IMG/VR virus record: IMGVR_UViG_3300049491_000490
Span: 1 to 39,490 of that record
Reading direction: 5' to 3' (one strand)
Source of the DNA: a virus
Length of the DNA: 39,490 nt
The position numbers and the translations under genes were made by a program. Below the pieces are notes generated by a model. That model saw only the letters and a list, made by a program, of their open reading frames with translations, was not told where the DNA came from and did not search any database. This document shows positions 13,621 to 21,450 of this stretch, one piece after another (within the stretch, counting starts at the first letter, position 1; every line of letters starts with the position of its first letter).

Positions 13621-13807
13621 CCAAAAGAGTGAGGTAGTGCCGCTTGGCAAGGAGTTTGCCCCACCGCCACGTCGATTCCTTGGCCTCACATTTTGCCAGC
13701 ATGTTTGGAAGAAATATTGGCACTCGATAGATGAATCAAATCAGGTCGAGTTAGAGCGTTGCGCACGTTGTCAGAAAGATAAAAGCAAATGGAAGGGCCA
13801 GCTATGA
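13610..13807 (+). CDS. Hypothetical protein with a CxxC site, 65 aa
   Basis: A small basic protein with Cys/His residues (FCQHVWKKYWH ... CARCQKDK) that could bind one metal ion. It starts at 13610 within the 3' end of the small terminase; AAAGGA lies upstream. No family is recognised. Confidence 0.55.
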   Translation: MDTNQKSEVVPLGKEFAPPPRRFLGLTFCQHVWKKYWHSIDESNQVELERCARCQKDKSKWKGQL

Positions 13808-13844
13808 CCAGTGATAACCAAAAGAGTACGAGCGGGAGGATGTG

Positions 13845-14021
13845 ATGATGCTAATCCGTAAAACTAAAGAGCGTGGATGGTACAAGCCTCGACAGGAGGT
13901 AGATTTGCCCATGTTCCAGCACTGTTGCGAGGGTTTCATCGAGGTGCGGAGCCTTGCAGACTACTTGCCCGTATTCGCTGCGCACGGCATTCAATTAATG
14001 ATTCAGGATGAAACGTTATGA
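13845..14021 (+). CDS. Hypothetical protein, 57-58 aa
   Basis: A short frame starts with two adjacent ATGs (13845, 13848) after GGGAGGA; the second is better spaced. It has no recognised family. Notable residues are a CC pair ([10 protein letters not shown]) and a hydrophobic end. It ends in an ATGA overlap with the next small gene, so the chain 13845-14373 is probably translated in a coupled way. Confidence 0.55.
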   Translation: MMLIRKTKERGWYKPRQEVDLPMFQHCCEGFIEVRSLADYLPVFAAHGIQLMIQDETL

Positions 14022-14140
14022 ACACCAACAAGAAAGAATGCCGGGAGGCGTTACCCCCTTGCCAATACTGCGGCGAAACGGAAGGCAAGCGAAGCCATCG
14101 ACGAAGCCTTCACCCAACACACAGGAGACAAAGCCAATGA
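14018..14140 (+). CDS. Hypothetical basic mini-protein with C-x2-C, 40 aa
   Basis: Starts in an ATGA overlap at 14018 and ends in an ATGA overlap with the acyl carrier protein gene. It contains [13 protein letters not shown] and a very Arg/His-rich tail. A metal site is possible. It may mainly serve to couple translation of the next gene. Confidence 0.45.
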   Translation: MNTNKKECREALPPCQYCGETEGKRSHRRSLHPTHRRQSQ

Positions 14141-14373
14141 TTAATACATTCGAGACCATGACGCCAATCATCATCGAGCACCTAGGCGTAGAGAAGGAAA
14201 TCACCCGCGCCACTGACTTCCTCGAGGACCTTGGCGCTGATAGCCTGGACATGGTCGAGCTCGTCATGGCATTCGAGGAGGAGTTCAAGCTCGAGACCAT
14301 CGAGGACCATGAGGTCGAGAAGGTCCGCACCGTCCAGGACGCCATCGATCTGATTGAGAAGAAGCGCAAATAA
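14137..14373 (+). CDS. acpP: Acyl carrier protein
   Basis: A 78-residue acidic protein with the acyl carrier signature [20 protein letters not shown] (residues 29-48). Ser36 in the DSL motif is the expected 4'-phosphopantetheine site. Length, helix pattern and charge match bacterial AcpP. In cells it carries growing acyl chains for fatty acid synthesis and donates them to acyltransferases. AGGAGACAAAGCC precedes the ATG. It is unusual in a phage and lies between the two terminase subunits, just ahead of the structural promoter. It may divert acyl groups to a phage acyltransferase, or act on host lipid metabolism (both inference). All core residues look intact. Confidence 0.93.
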   Translation: MINTFETMTPIIIEHLGVEKEITRATDFLEDLGADSLDMVELVMAFEEEFKLETIEDHEVEKVRTVQDAIDLIEKKRK

Positions 14374-14381
14374 TCCGCGCG

Positions 14382-14410
14382 TTGACATTCTCGCCTCCTT
14401 CACGCATTAT
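14382..14410 (+). promoter_or_regulatory. Promoter for structural genes, without operator
   Basis: A perfect TTGACA (14382-14387), a 17-base spacer and CATTAT (14405-14410) lie in the only gap between the acyl carrier gene and the first head-related gene. No copy of the RCARAATWKATTYTGY palindrome overlaps it, unlike the early promoters. Confidence 0.65.
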
Positions 14411-14433
14411 CATCCCATAAATTAGGGGGTGAT

Positions 14434-14808
14434 ATGGCAGTAGTTCAACCGGTCTACACACGCACGGGTAAGGCCAAGACGCGCAAGGTCTCGTGGACGC
14501 TTGCAAACGGTGATGTTGGCGCTCGTGTCGATATGTCCCAGTACAGCGACAAGACAGTGGATATTGGTGGCACATTCGGCGCTGCCGGCTCTGTCACCCT
14601 ACGAGGCTCCAACCAAATCCTCCCCGATCCTACCGATGTGAGCGCGACGGGCGCATGGGCTGCGGTCACTGACCCGCAAGCCAACGCAATCACCAAGACC
14701 GCCAAGGCGCTCGAGGCAATCCTCGAGAATCCGACATGGATGAGCCCGCAATGCACCGCCGGCGACGGCACGACCGCAATCACCGTTACCATCCAGGGGA
14801 GAAAGTAA
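14434..14808 (+). CDS. Putative virion protein, 124 aa
   Basis: First gene behind the 14382 promoter. The protein is beta-rich, full of Thr, Gly and Val, with VDIGGTFGAAGSVTLRGS in the middle, and looks like a small head decoration or structural protein. No family is firmly recognised. GGGGGTGAT precedes the ATG. Confidence 0.55.
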   Translation: MAVVQPVYTRTGKAKTRKVSWTLANGDVGARVDMSQYSDKTVDIGGTFGAAGSVTLRGSNQILPDPTDVSATGAWAAVTDPQANAITKTAKALEAILENPTWMSPQCTAGDGTTAITVTIQGRK

Positions 14809-15305
14809 TGGGCATCTTCACGAAAGACGAAGCACCGGCAGCACTTGACGTGCAAGGCATCTCGAATCTGCTCTCGGCCGGCATGAATCAGTACAGCGCC
14901 TTCAAGGACGCTGCTGCTGTCATCGACTCACTCAAGGGCAAGGACAACTACATCGCGGAGCAAGAAGCCCGTGTTGCCGCCCTGGACAAGTCCATCCTCA
15001 ACCGCAAGGACCAGCTCGAGCAAGCGAACATCGCACTCGGTCAGGCAACCAAGCAAGCCGAGGGCATCATCGCCGACGCACAGACACGCGCCACCTCGAT
15101 CCTGGACCTCGCCAATGAGAACGCTCTCGCTCTCGCGGCCGACATCACTGGCCCAGCCTATGACGAGGAGAAGCGCCTCATCGCATCCAACGCGGACCTG
15201 GCTGAGCAAGAGAAAGCGCTCAAGGCCGAAGTCGAAGCTCTCACCGTCCAGAAGTCCACCCTCGACGGCCTCGTAACAAAGGCGCGTGCTGCATTGGGGG
15301 CCTAA
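14808..15305 (+). CDS. Coiled-coil protein, putative head fibre subunit
   Basis: The 165 residues are almost wholly coiled coil from about 45 on, with heptad-like Leu/Ala spacing in two blocks (53-95 and 125-160). It starts in a TAATG overlap with the preceding gene (GGGGAGAAAGTA upstream) and is followed directly by two fibre-like genes, so a stalk role in a head appendage is plausible. Not proven. Confidence 0.55.
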   Translation: MGIFTKDEAPAALDVQGISNLLSAGMNQYSAFKDAAAVIDSLKGKDNYIAEQEARVAALDKSILNRKDQLEQANIALGQATKQAEGIIADAQTRATSILDLANENALALAADITGPAYDEEKRLIASNADLAEQEKALKAEVEALTVQKSTLDGLVTKARAALGA

Positions 15306-15476
15306 GTGCCGGCCGCGACTCCTCCGGCGTGCGGTAACTGGGAGGACCTAACCGGGGCCAACTGGGATGCGCTCACTACGTACAACTGGGAAGATATGGA
15401 CGTTTGTCCGCTTCCGCCGGCCGATGGTGGCGACTATTACATCCCACGTTGCAGAAGGATTGCGCGGCGACTATGA
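15306..15476 (+). CDS. Small Trp-repeat protein, GTG start, 56 aa
   Basis: A GTG at 15306, directly after the preceding stop, opens a 56-codon frame that ends in an ATGA overlap with the fibre-like gene. It contains three repeats of the form N-W-(E/D)-x-(L/M): NWEDL, NWDAL and NWEDM, spaced eight to nine residues apart. The tail is basic and carries a Cys. It may be an adaptor for the fibre made from the coupled next gene (inference). The start is uncertain. Confidence 0.55.
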   Translation: MPAATPPACGNWEDLTGANWDALTTYNWEDMDVCPLPPADGGDYYIPRCRRIARRL

Positions 15477-16135
15477 GCACTCTCCAAGGTAAAACCCCGG
15501 CCGCGACCTTCAAGGATTTGCTTCAAATCTCGAACGGCAACGTCGGCATTGATACGACGATGCGCTACATCGAGGACGGCGAGGGCACTGCCTCGATCAT
15601 GTCCTTGTCGACGACGCAAGTGGCGCTCGGCACCACCTCACCCGCCGCGGGCACCCTTCTCGATATGGTGAGCACGACAAAAGCATTTGGGTTGATGTCG
15701 ATGACCAACAGCCAGCGCGACGCAATCACGGGCGTCCGCGAAGGCATCATGATTTACGACAACGTGTTCCACTCCCCGGCATTCTATTACCTGGGTTGGA
15801 GGACGCTCTCGGTGCCATTCACCCTCGCCAACTTCTTCGGCGCCGCACAACTGGAGTTTGCCGAAGCCAGTACGAACGGATCCCAAAAAATAATCCTCGC
15901 AGCTCCTGCGTCAGTTGCCACCACGGACAAGAACGTGACCTTCAAGGATCAAGAGGGCGTTCTCTCCATTGAGCAAGCCTCAGTGACAGTAGCGGGACTT
16001 CCTTCCGCCGCAACGCCGTATCAGAGTTATTTCGTGAGTGATGCCCTAGCCCCCGTATGGGGAGCAACGGTTGTGGGTGGTGGCGCTGTAAAATGTCGTG
16101 TAATGTCCGATGGGGCAAACTGGGTAGTGGGGTAG
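15473..16135 (+). CDS. Putative head or tail fibre protein, 220 aa
   Basis: A beta-rich, Gly/Ser/Thr-rich protein with the segment MTNSQRDAITGVREGIMIYD (about residues 81-100), a motif frequent in phage and bacterial fibre proteins. The end (GGGAVKCRVMSDGANWVVG) is typical of compact fibre tips. The start at 15473 is set by the ATGA overlap. It is far from the main tail fibres, so a capsid fibre is the better guess. Confidence 0.6.
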   Translation: MSTLQGKTPAATFKDLLQISNGNVGIDTTMRYIEDGEGTASIMSLSTTQVALGTTSPAAGTLLDMVSTTKAFGLMSMTNSQRDAITGVREGIMIYDNVFHSPAFYYLGWRTLSVPFTLANFFGAAQLEFAEASTNGSQKIILAAPASVATTDKNVTFKDQEGVLSIEQASVTVAGLPSAATPYQSYFVSDALAPVWGATVVGGGAVKCRVMSDGANWVVG

Positions 16136-16138
16136 GCT

Positions 16139-16408
16139 ATGGCGATCAGGATTGATATAGAAGATGTGAATGGGCAAACCTATGGCTATTGGGTCATCCC
16201 CATCGCTACGCAATACTATGAGACCAAGCGGCTCATCGTCGACGTCGTAGGCTATAAGAACAAGGCAACGAAGGATGCGGGCAAGCAGGGCTGGGCCCGC
16301 AAGTTCGTCATCGAGGGCGATGCATGGAATAAGAACATGACCGTCAACGCCATCGAAGCGGCGGTGATGGCCTTGCCTGAGTTCAACGGGGCAGTGACAA
16401 CCACATGA
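16139..16408 (+). CDS. Hypothetical protein, 89 aa
   Basis: A small alpha/beta protein of unknown family. It overlaps the large terminase start (ATGA), so translation is probably coupled. Its place between fibre-like genes and terminase suggests a virion or packaging accessory. Confidence 0.6.
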   Translation: MAIRIDIEDVNGQTYGYWVIPIATQYYETKRLIVDVVGYKNKATKDAGKQGWARKFVIEGDAWNKNMTVNAIEAAVMALPEFNGAVTTT

Positions 16409-17775
16409 CCTCACAAATCAGCTTACCGGAGATTCTCCTCATCCCGCCGAAGCTCATGCCGCTCATCACGGACTTCAATCACTACAAGTATTTCCTCATC
16501 GAGGGAGGCCGTGGCTCTGCTAAGACGCAATCGGTCGGCCGCGTGCTGCTCTACATCGCCGAGCAAGTAAAGGCGCGTATCTTCTGTGGCCGTGAGCTGC
16601 AAGATAGCATTGAGGAGTCGGTCTTCTCGGTGCTGAATGACCACATCACCAACCACAACCTGGCCTTCCGAGTTCGCCTCAACGGCATCCGCCACCTCAT
16701 GACGGGCTCGACCTTCAAGTTCAAGGGCTTCCGTGAGCAAGGCTCCGTGAAGATTAAAGGGATCGAGGGCGTCGATATTATTTGGGTCGACGAGGCGGAG
16801 GCCATCACCAAGCCCGTCCTGGACAAGATCATCCCGACCGTGCGTAAGAACAACGCGCGCCTCATCTTCACCATGAACCGCTTCCTCCGCTCCGACGCCG
16901 TCATCAAGGAGCTGGCCGGCCGCCCTGATTGCCTCCACATCCGGATCAACTACTTCGAGAATCCATATTGCCCTCTCACCCTCAAGCACGAGGCCGAGCT
17001 GCTCAAGAACAAGGACCGCAAGTCGTACAATCACATCTGGCTCGGGCAACCTCTCGAGACCTTCGGCGACTACCTGTTCAACTTCGAGAAGATCGAGAAG
17101 GCCAAGAGCATCGCCCCCTTCGGTGAACTGTTCACGCGCCAGCGCATCCTCGCTATCGACTTCGCTGCCCAGGGTGCGGATTTGTCCGTCGCCACCATCC
17201 TCGACCGCGTGAGCCCTCAGCATTGGAAGATTACCGAGCAAATCGCATGGGGTGAGCCGGACCCAATGGTCACGGTCGGCAAGATTGTCCAGCTCATCGG
17301 TGAGCACAAGCCGACCATCTCGATCCTGGACGTGGGCGGTGGTGGTCATGTGGTATGGTCGCGCCTCAACGAAGTCCTCGCCGGCACGAAGAAGGTGGTC
17401 CAGCGCTTCGACGGCGGCGGAACCAAGTCCATGAACGTCGACACCAAGCTCTATGTGAACGCTCGAGCCGAGGGGTATTATGAGTTCAAGGAGTGGGTCG
17501 ACCAGGGCTATTTAATCATCGACGGCAAGCATGACGACCTTCTCGTGCAAATGGAGACAATCCGCACCAAGCCCCGCTCTAACGGCGTGCGCGGCATCCG
17601 GAGCAAGGACGAGATGCGAAACGACAAGCCTCCCGTGCCATCCCCGGACCATGCCGACTCCGTGATGATGGGCATCTGGGCGGCGAAGAAGTTCTTGGGT
17701 AAGACCGCGAACACAGAAGCGGCCGAGGCGAATGTCGTCGTCAGGCGCAACATCTCCAAACGCAAGAGGGGCTAG
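16405..17775 (+). CDS. terL: Terminase large subunit
   Basis: The 456 residues contain both motor and nuclease domains. Walker A GGRGSAKT is at 34-41, Walker B IIWVDEAE at 125-132 with catalytic Glu130, and a coupling segment IFTMN at 154-158. The RNase H-type nuclease has Asp252 (LAIDFA), Asp309 (ILDVGG) and Asp418 (HADSVM). This is the PBSX/Terminase_3-like group that packages DNA into the procapsid and cuts concatemers. The ATG at 16405 overlaps the preceding stop. It is followed by the GNAT gene in a TAGTG overlap. Confidence 0.95.
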   Translation: MTSQISLPEILLIPPKLMPLITDFNHYKYFLIEGGRGSAKTQSVGRVLLYIAEQVKARIFCGRELQDSIEESVFSVLNDHITNHNLAFRVRLNGIRHLMTGSTFKFKGFREQGSVKIKGIEGVDIIWVDEAEAITKPVLDKIIPTVRKNNARLIFTMNRFLRSDAVIKELAGRPDCLHIRINYFENPYCPLTLKHEAELLKNKDRKSYNHIWLGQPLETFGDYLFNFEKIEKAKSIAPFGELFTRQRILAIDFAAQGADLSVATILDRVSPQHWKITEQIAWGEPDPMVTVGKIVQLIGEHKPTISILDVGGGGHVVWSRLNEVLAGTKKVVQRFDGGGTKSMNVDTKLYVNARAEGYYEFKEWVDQGYLIIDGKHDDLLVQMETIRTKPRSNGVRGIRSKDEMRNDKPPVPSPDHADSVMMGIWAAKKFLGKTANTEAAEANVVVRRNISKRKRG

Positions 17776-18236
17776 TGGACATCCGCTCATTCATTCCGAC
17801 CGACATCCACGAGTTCATGGACGCGGCCGAGAACTTCTTCCGCGAAAGCCGCAACCGCGACTACTCGGTGAACCTAGAGCGCTATCGCAGCTTGATCCTG
17901 GCCTCGGTAGGGGTGAACACGGTCTCGGTGCTTGTGGCCGTCGAGGATGGGATTGTTGCCGGTTATGCCATCCTCACCGTCATGAGAGACTTCACAGACG
18001 AGCCGATTGGTGATATGTATCAATTCTACGTCCGGCCAGAATATCGAGGCTCGGGTGCAGCGCGGGGGTTAAGGGATGCGGTGGTGAAGCGTTTCGACGA
18101 GTGGGGATGTCCTTTAAGCCATGTATCGGCTGACGCGGGCATCGACGAGGACGGAACGGCAACTCTCCTATTTCGGAACCTTTGGGCAAAGGTAGGCTAC
18201 GACGTAACCGGCGTTGTCATGACGCGCAAGAAATAG
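17775..18236 (+). CDS. GNAT-family acyltransferase
   Basis: The 153-residue protein has a GNAT fold, with GIVAGYAIL and MYQFYVRPEYRGSGAARGLR (about 81-100) giving the acyl-CoA/pantetheine-binding R-x-x-G-x-G/A loop. The substrate is unknown. It starts with GTG at 17775 in the terminase stop codon (GAGGGG upstream). GNATs are found near terminase genes in other podoviruses. Because this genome also encodes an acyl carrier protein, an acyl-ACP donor is conceivable, as for HlyC or LuxI type enzymes of similar fold, but nothing in the sequence proves it. Confidence 0.85.
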   Translation: MDIRSFIPTDIHEFMDAAENFFRESRNRDYSVNLERYRSLILASVGVNTVSVLVAVEDGIVAGYAILTVMRDFTDEPIGDMYQFYVRPEYRGSGAARGLRDAVVKRFDEWGCPLSHVSADAGIDEDGTATLLFRNLWAKVGYDVTGVVMTRKK

Positions 18237-18244
18237 GGGGATTT

Positions 18245-18460
18245 ATGGCTGGTGGACTCATTGGAGGACTGCTTGGTGCAATCGTTGGTGGGGGTAGCAC
18301 TCCCAAGGTGGACACGGCCGGCGCTCTCGCCCCGGTGGTCGAGGATCAGAACTTGGCGAAGAAAGCCCGCCAAGCGCTTCTTGAGACCACGGGAGGCATC
18401 CAGGGCGCGGAGCTCACACCCAGCCAGGTAAAGCAGCGCGACACCTTGTTCGGTAACTAG
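18245..18460 (+). CDS. Small Gly-rich protein before the portal, 71 aa
   Basis: The first 18 residues are Gly-rich and hydrophobic (MAGGLIGGLLGAIVGGGS) and could insert in a membrane or pack in the virion; the rest is helical and polar. Small proteins like this sit just upstream of the portal gene in related podoviruses. The start at 18245 follows a GGGGG element. Confidence 0.6.
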   Translation: MAGGLIGGLLGAIVGGGSTPKVDTAGALAPVVEDQNLAKKARQALLETTGGIQGAELTPSQVKQRDTLFGN

Positions 18461-18462
18461 CC

Positions 18463-20277
18463 ATGACCGCGGGCAAATCGGACAAGAACCTGTGGCAGTT
18501 ATATCAAAGCTGCCGCCAAACCCGCGACAAGTACATGCCGCTATGGCGTGACATCTCGAAGTACACGGGCATCGGCGTCGACATGGACTCGACCTATAAC
18601 ACGGTCCCGGACAATACGGCCGCGAACCAAATGGACACCTATGTCGATGACCCGACGTCCGCAATCTGCACGAACCAGGTCGGCGACTCGATCATCGGCA
18701 TCATGTGGGGCACGGGCGACAAGGTGTTCGACATCATCCCGAGCCGCTACGTCGAGGAGCTCGTCGATCCCAAGACCGTGAGCGAATACTTCGCCTTCGC
18801 CACCTCGCAAGCCCTCTATCACATGAATCACCCGGACGCTGGGTACATCACCGCTCTCCGTCCATATGCGTACGACCAGGTAAGCTTTGGCACCTCGGGC
18901 ATCGGCACCTTCCCCAACCAAGCGTTCAAGACGCGAGTCGAGGAGAACGCCCTCATCTTCCAGAGTTACGGCGTGGACAACATCGTCATCGACGAGGGCA
19001 AGTCCGGCCAGGTCGACATCGTGTTCGCCTCCTTCAACTGGAAAGCCAACCGCATCGTCGGCGAGTTTGCCATGCAGGGCGGTCAAATTATGCCCAAGCT
19101 GTACAACAAGCTCCCCGCACCCATCCGCAAGGCATTCGATGCCGGCGACTTCAACACACCATTCAAGATCGTCCTGGGCATGATGCCCCGCGGCGATTAC
19201 GATCCGAAGCTCAAGGGCGCGCGCGGCATGCGTTACAAGGGCTGCTGGTTTATGGACGAGGAGCCCAATTGCAAGCCGTTCTTCGAGGAGACCTTCTCCG
19301 AGCGTCCTCTCAACGTGTGCCGTCAAATCAAGGTACGCAATGAAGTCTGGGGCCGCTCCTCGATGACCATGCTGATGAGCTCGATCCGTGGCGTGAACTT
19401 CGCAGTCGGCTCAGTGTTCGACATCCTCGAGAAAATGGCAAACCCATCCTTGGGCATCACCAGCAACGCCATCTTCGGCGACGGCGTGCTCGACACCAGC
19501 GCCAACGGCCTCACGGTATTCAACACCATGATGAGCGACGGCAAGAACCCCGTCTTCCCCATCCATGACGTGGGAGACCCGAGCGGCATCATCGAGTTCA
19601 TGTTGCCTTACCTCAACGAGAAGATTGCCACCGCGGCCAAGTCCGACATCTTCCTCGACTTCTCCTCCGCAAAGGAAATGACTGCGGCCGAGGCCCTCAA
19701 GCGCTACGCCATCCGCGGCAAGTCGCTCTCGGGCATCCTGTCCCAGCAAAAGAACGAGCGCCTTGTTCCTGACGTGAAGCGCTCGATTGGCATCCTCAAG
19801 GAGATGGGTGAACTCGGCGTCGATCCTGCTGTGGATGAGGCTCTCGCCAAGAAGTACAAGGCCAGCAAGCGCACCGCGTCGCGCGTCATTCCGGATGCCG
19901 TTCTCCAGGTCATGAAGTCCGGCCGGCCATGGTACGAGCTGCGCTTCAACAACGAGCTCGAGAAGCTCACACGCACCGAGGCCGTCCAGAACCTCATCCA
20001 AATCCTCAACGCAATCACTGCCATCGCCGCGGTCTATCCGGACATCATCAACGCGGTCGACTGGTACAAGCTGCTCAAGGACATCAATGACAACCTGGAC
20101 TACAACAACCAAATCCTTTGCTCGGCCGACGAGTTCAAGGAGAGGATTGCCGCCATCGCCAAGCAGCGCAATGCTGCGATGATGATGCAAGCGGCTCAAG
20201 CAAACTCCGAGGTAAACAAGAACGCCGCGGAGACTGGCAAAACCCAAGCAGAGGCACAAAATGCAGCGAGACCCTAG
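18463..20277 (+). CDS. Portal (head-tail connector) protein
   Basis: The 604 residues match the podovirus head-to-tail connecting family: an N-terminal WQLYQSCRQTRDKYMPLWRD helix, a conserved GDKVFDIIPSR segment, and a helical C-terminal half with a long coiled region ending in an Ala/Gln/Asn-rich tail. It forms the dodecameric DNA channel at the vertex that binds terminase and tail. A Gln/Ala/Met-rich barrel-like segment lies at about 565-604. It overlaps the next gene by 17 bases. Confidence 0.92.
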   Translation: MTAGKSDKNLWQLYQSCRQTRDKYMPLWRDISKYTGIGVDMDSTYNTVPDNTAANQMDTYVDDPTSAICTNQVGDSIIGIMWGTGDKVFDIIPSRYVEELVDPKTVSEYFAFATSQALYHMNHPDAGYITALRPYAYDQVSFGTSGIGTFPNQAFKTRVEENALIFQSYGVDNIVIDEGKSGQVDIVFASFNWKANRIVGEFAMQGGQIMPKLYNKLPAPIRKAFDAGDFNTPFKIVLGMMPRGDYDPKLKGARGMRYKGCWFMDEEPNCKPFFEETFSERPLNVCRQIKVRNEVWGRSSMTMLMSSIRGVNFAVGSVFDILEKMANPSLGITSNAIFGDGVLDTSANGLTVFNTMMSDGKNPVFPIHDVGDPSGIIEFMLPYLNEKIATAAKSDIFLDFSSAKEMTAAEALKRYAIRGKSLSGILSQQKNERLVPDVKRSIGILKEMGELGVDPAVDEALAKKYKASKRTASRVIPDAVLQVMKSGRPWYELRFNNELEKLTRTEAVQNLIQILNAITAIAAVYPDIINAVDWYKLLKDINDNLDYNNQILCSADEFKERIAAIAKQRNAAMMMQAAQANSEVNKNAAETGKTQAEAQNAARP

Positions 20278-20566
20278 CCCACCCAAGTCCACCGTCGAAC
20301 GCATCCTCGAGCAATCTCTCAAGGCGAAGGAAGTGGACGAGAAGGTCGTCGATAACGAGCGGGAGTACAAGGCCGCACTCAACGCTCTCGCCAAGACCAA
20401 GAACGGCCGCATCGTTCTCAAGTACCTGTTGAAAGCATGCAAAATATATTCTGTCTCTCCGGGGAATGATGTGATAAGAATCACGGAGGAGCGGGCCCTC
20501 AAGAATTTGTGGGTTTCCCTGTTCCACCGTTACCTTGATAAATCAAACCGCATGGAGATTGAATGA
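20261..20566 (+). CDS. Hypothetical protein, 101 aa
   Basis: A charged helical protein with a basic end. It starts inside the 3' end of the portal gene (GAGGCACAAA upstream) and overlaps the scaffold start by ATGA. The segment LAKTKNGRIVLKYLLKACKIY recalls small Bbp19-like phage proteins found next to portal genes; this match is tentative. The operator-like palindrome O5 lies within the coding sequence. Confidence 0.6.
   Translation: MQRDPSPPKSTVERILEQSLKAKEVDEKVVDNEREYKAALNALAKTKNGRIVLKYLLKACKIYSVSPGNDVIRITEERALKNLWVSLFHRYLDKSNRMEIE
20439..20454 (+). promoter_or_regulatory. Intragenic operator-like palindrome O5
   Basis: GCAAAATATATTCTGT differs by one base from O4. It lies within the 101-aa gene and has no good -35/-10 pair around it in either direction. 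It might act as a repressor roadblock or decoy, or be chance. Confidence 0.4.
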
Positions 20567-21441
20567 CCGAACCAGCACCAGCGTCAGAGCCGGCACCAGC
20601 GCCCGCTCCTGCACCCGCACCGAGCCCAGCCCCAGCTCCTGCACCATCCGCATCACCCGAGCCGGCACCCGCTCCTTCCCCGTCGCCATCGCCGTCTCCT
20701 TCCGGTGACTTCGTTCTTCCGGACGCTTACAAAGCCCAGCCTTGGGCCGAGAAGATCAAGTCCTCCGAGGACCTATGGAAGGCGCTCGAGGGTGCTCAAA
20801 CCCTCATCGGCAAAAAGAGCATCGCCACCGTGCCGGACTTCGAGAAGTCGACACCCCAGCAAATCCAAGAGTATTACGCACAAACTCGCCCCGCCACGAA
20901 AGAGGCGTACAAAGTCGGCGAGGATGTTCCGGAGGCTGACCGTGCCGCCGTTGCCGACATGCTCTACGACACGGGCATCACTGCCTTCCAGGGCAACCAG
21001 TTCATCGAGAAGTACAAAGCGTATGAGGCCAAGCAACACGAGGCTATGACCAGCGCCGAGGGTTTCGATTCTGAGCTCGAGAAGTCGTTCGGCACCTCAT
21101 GGAAGCAAGTCGGCGGGGAGACTGCAAAGTTCCTCAAGGACAACATGACGGCCGAGGACAATGAGATTTTCAACAAGCTCCCGAACTCAGTGCTCGGGCT
21201 TGTTTACCGGACCATGAACAACATCGTCGAGGGGTATGGCATCAAGCACGGCGAGACCGGTGCCCCTGCCGGCGGTGGTCAAGGACCAGGCGCTCCGGAG
21301 GATTTGGATAAACAGGCGACCGACCTGTTCAATCAGATCCAGAAGCTCAAGCAAGGACCGCATGAGCAAGCAGACCTGGACAAGCTGATTGCGGCGCGCC
21401 AGGCCATTTTTGAAAAGAAAACACGTTTAGCTAAGAAGTAG
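20563..21441 (+). CDS. Scaffolding protein
   Basis: The 292 residues begin with about 45 residues of Pro-Ala and Pro-Ser repeats, then an acidic helical body and a charged Lys-rich C-terminus (last 30 residues), the usual capsid-binding end of a scaffold. Position between portal and capsid supports the call. The body segment FVLPDAYKAQPWAEKIKSSE is seen in phage scaffolds of this type. The Pro-rich leader may be flexible and vary in length. Confidence 0.75.
   Translation: MTEPAPASEPAPAPAPAPAPSPAPAPAPSASPEPAPAPSPSPSPSPSGDFVLPDAYKAQPWAEKIKSSEDLWKALEGAQTLIGKKSIATVPDFEKSTPQQIQEYYAQTRPATKEAYKVGEDVPEADRAAVADMLYDTGITAFQGNQFIEKYKAYEAKQHEAMTSAEGFDSELEKSFGTSWKQVGGETAKFLKDNMTAEDNEIFNKLPNSVLGLVYRTMNNIVEGYGIKHGETGAPAGGGQGPGAPEDLDKQATDLFNQIQKLKQGPHEQADLDKLIAARQAIFEKKTRLAKK
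20569..20703 (+). repeat. Low-complexity Pro-Ala/Pro-Ser coding repeat
   Basis: Short tandem codons for Pro, Ala and Ser repeat through the 5' end of the scaffold gene. Such tracts change length by slippage and are also difficult to assemble, so the exact copy number is uncertain. Confidence 0.75.
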
Positions 21442-21450
21442 GAGAGAATC

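Noticed and set aside
13804-13845. 13-codon frame between two small genes (ATG at 13804)
   Set aside because: It has an ATGA overlap but is too short to support as a protein; at most a coupling peptide.
16423-17349. Long minus-strand open frame opposite the large terminase (also 18541-19326, 19411-20502 and 22384-23367)
   Set aside because: These are antisense shadows of well-supported genes, produced by GC-rich codons; they lack ribosome sites and family motifs.
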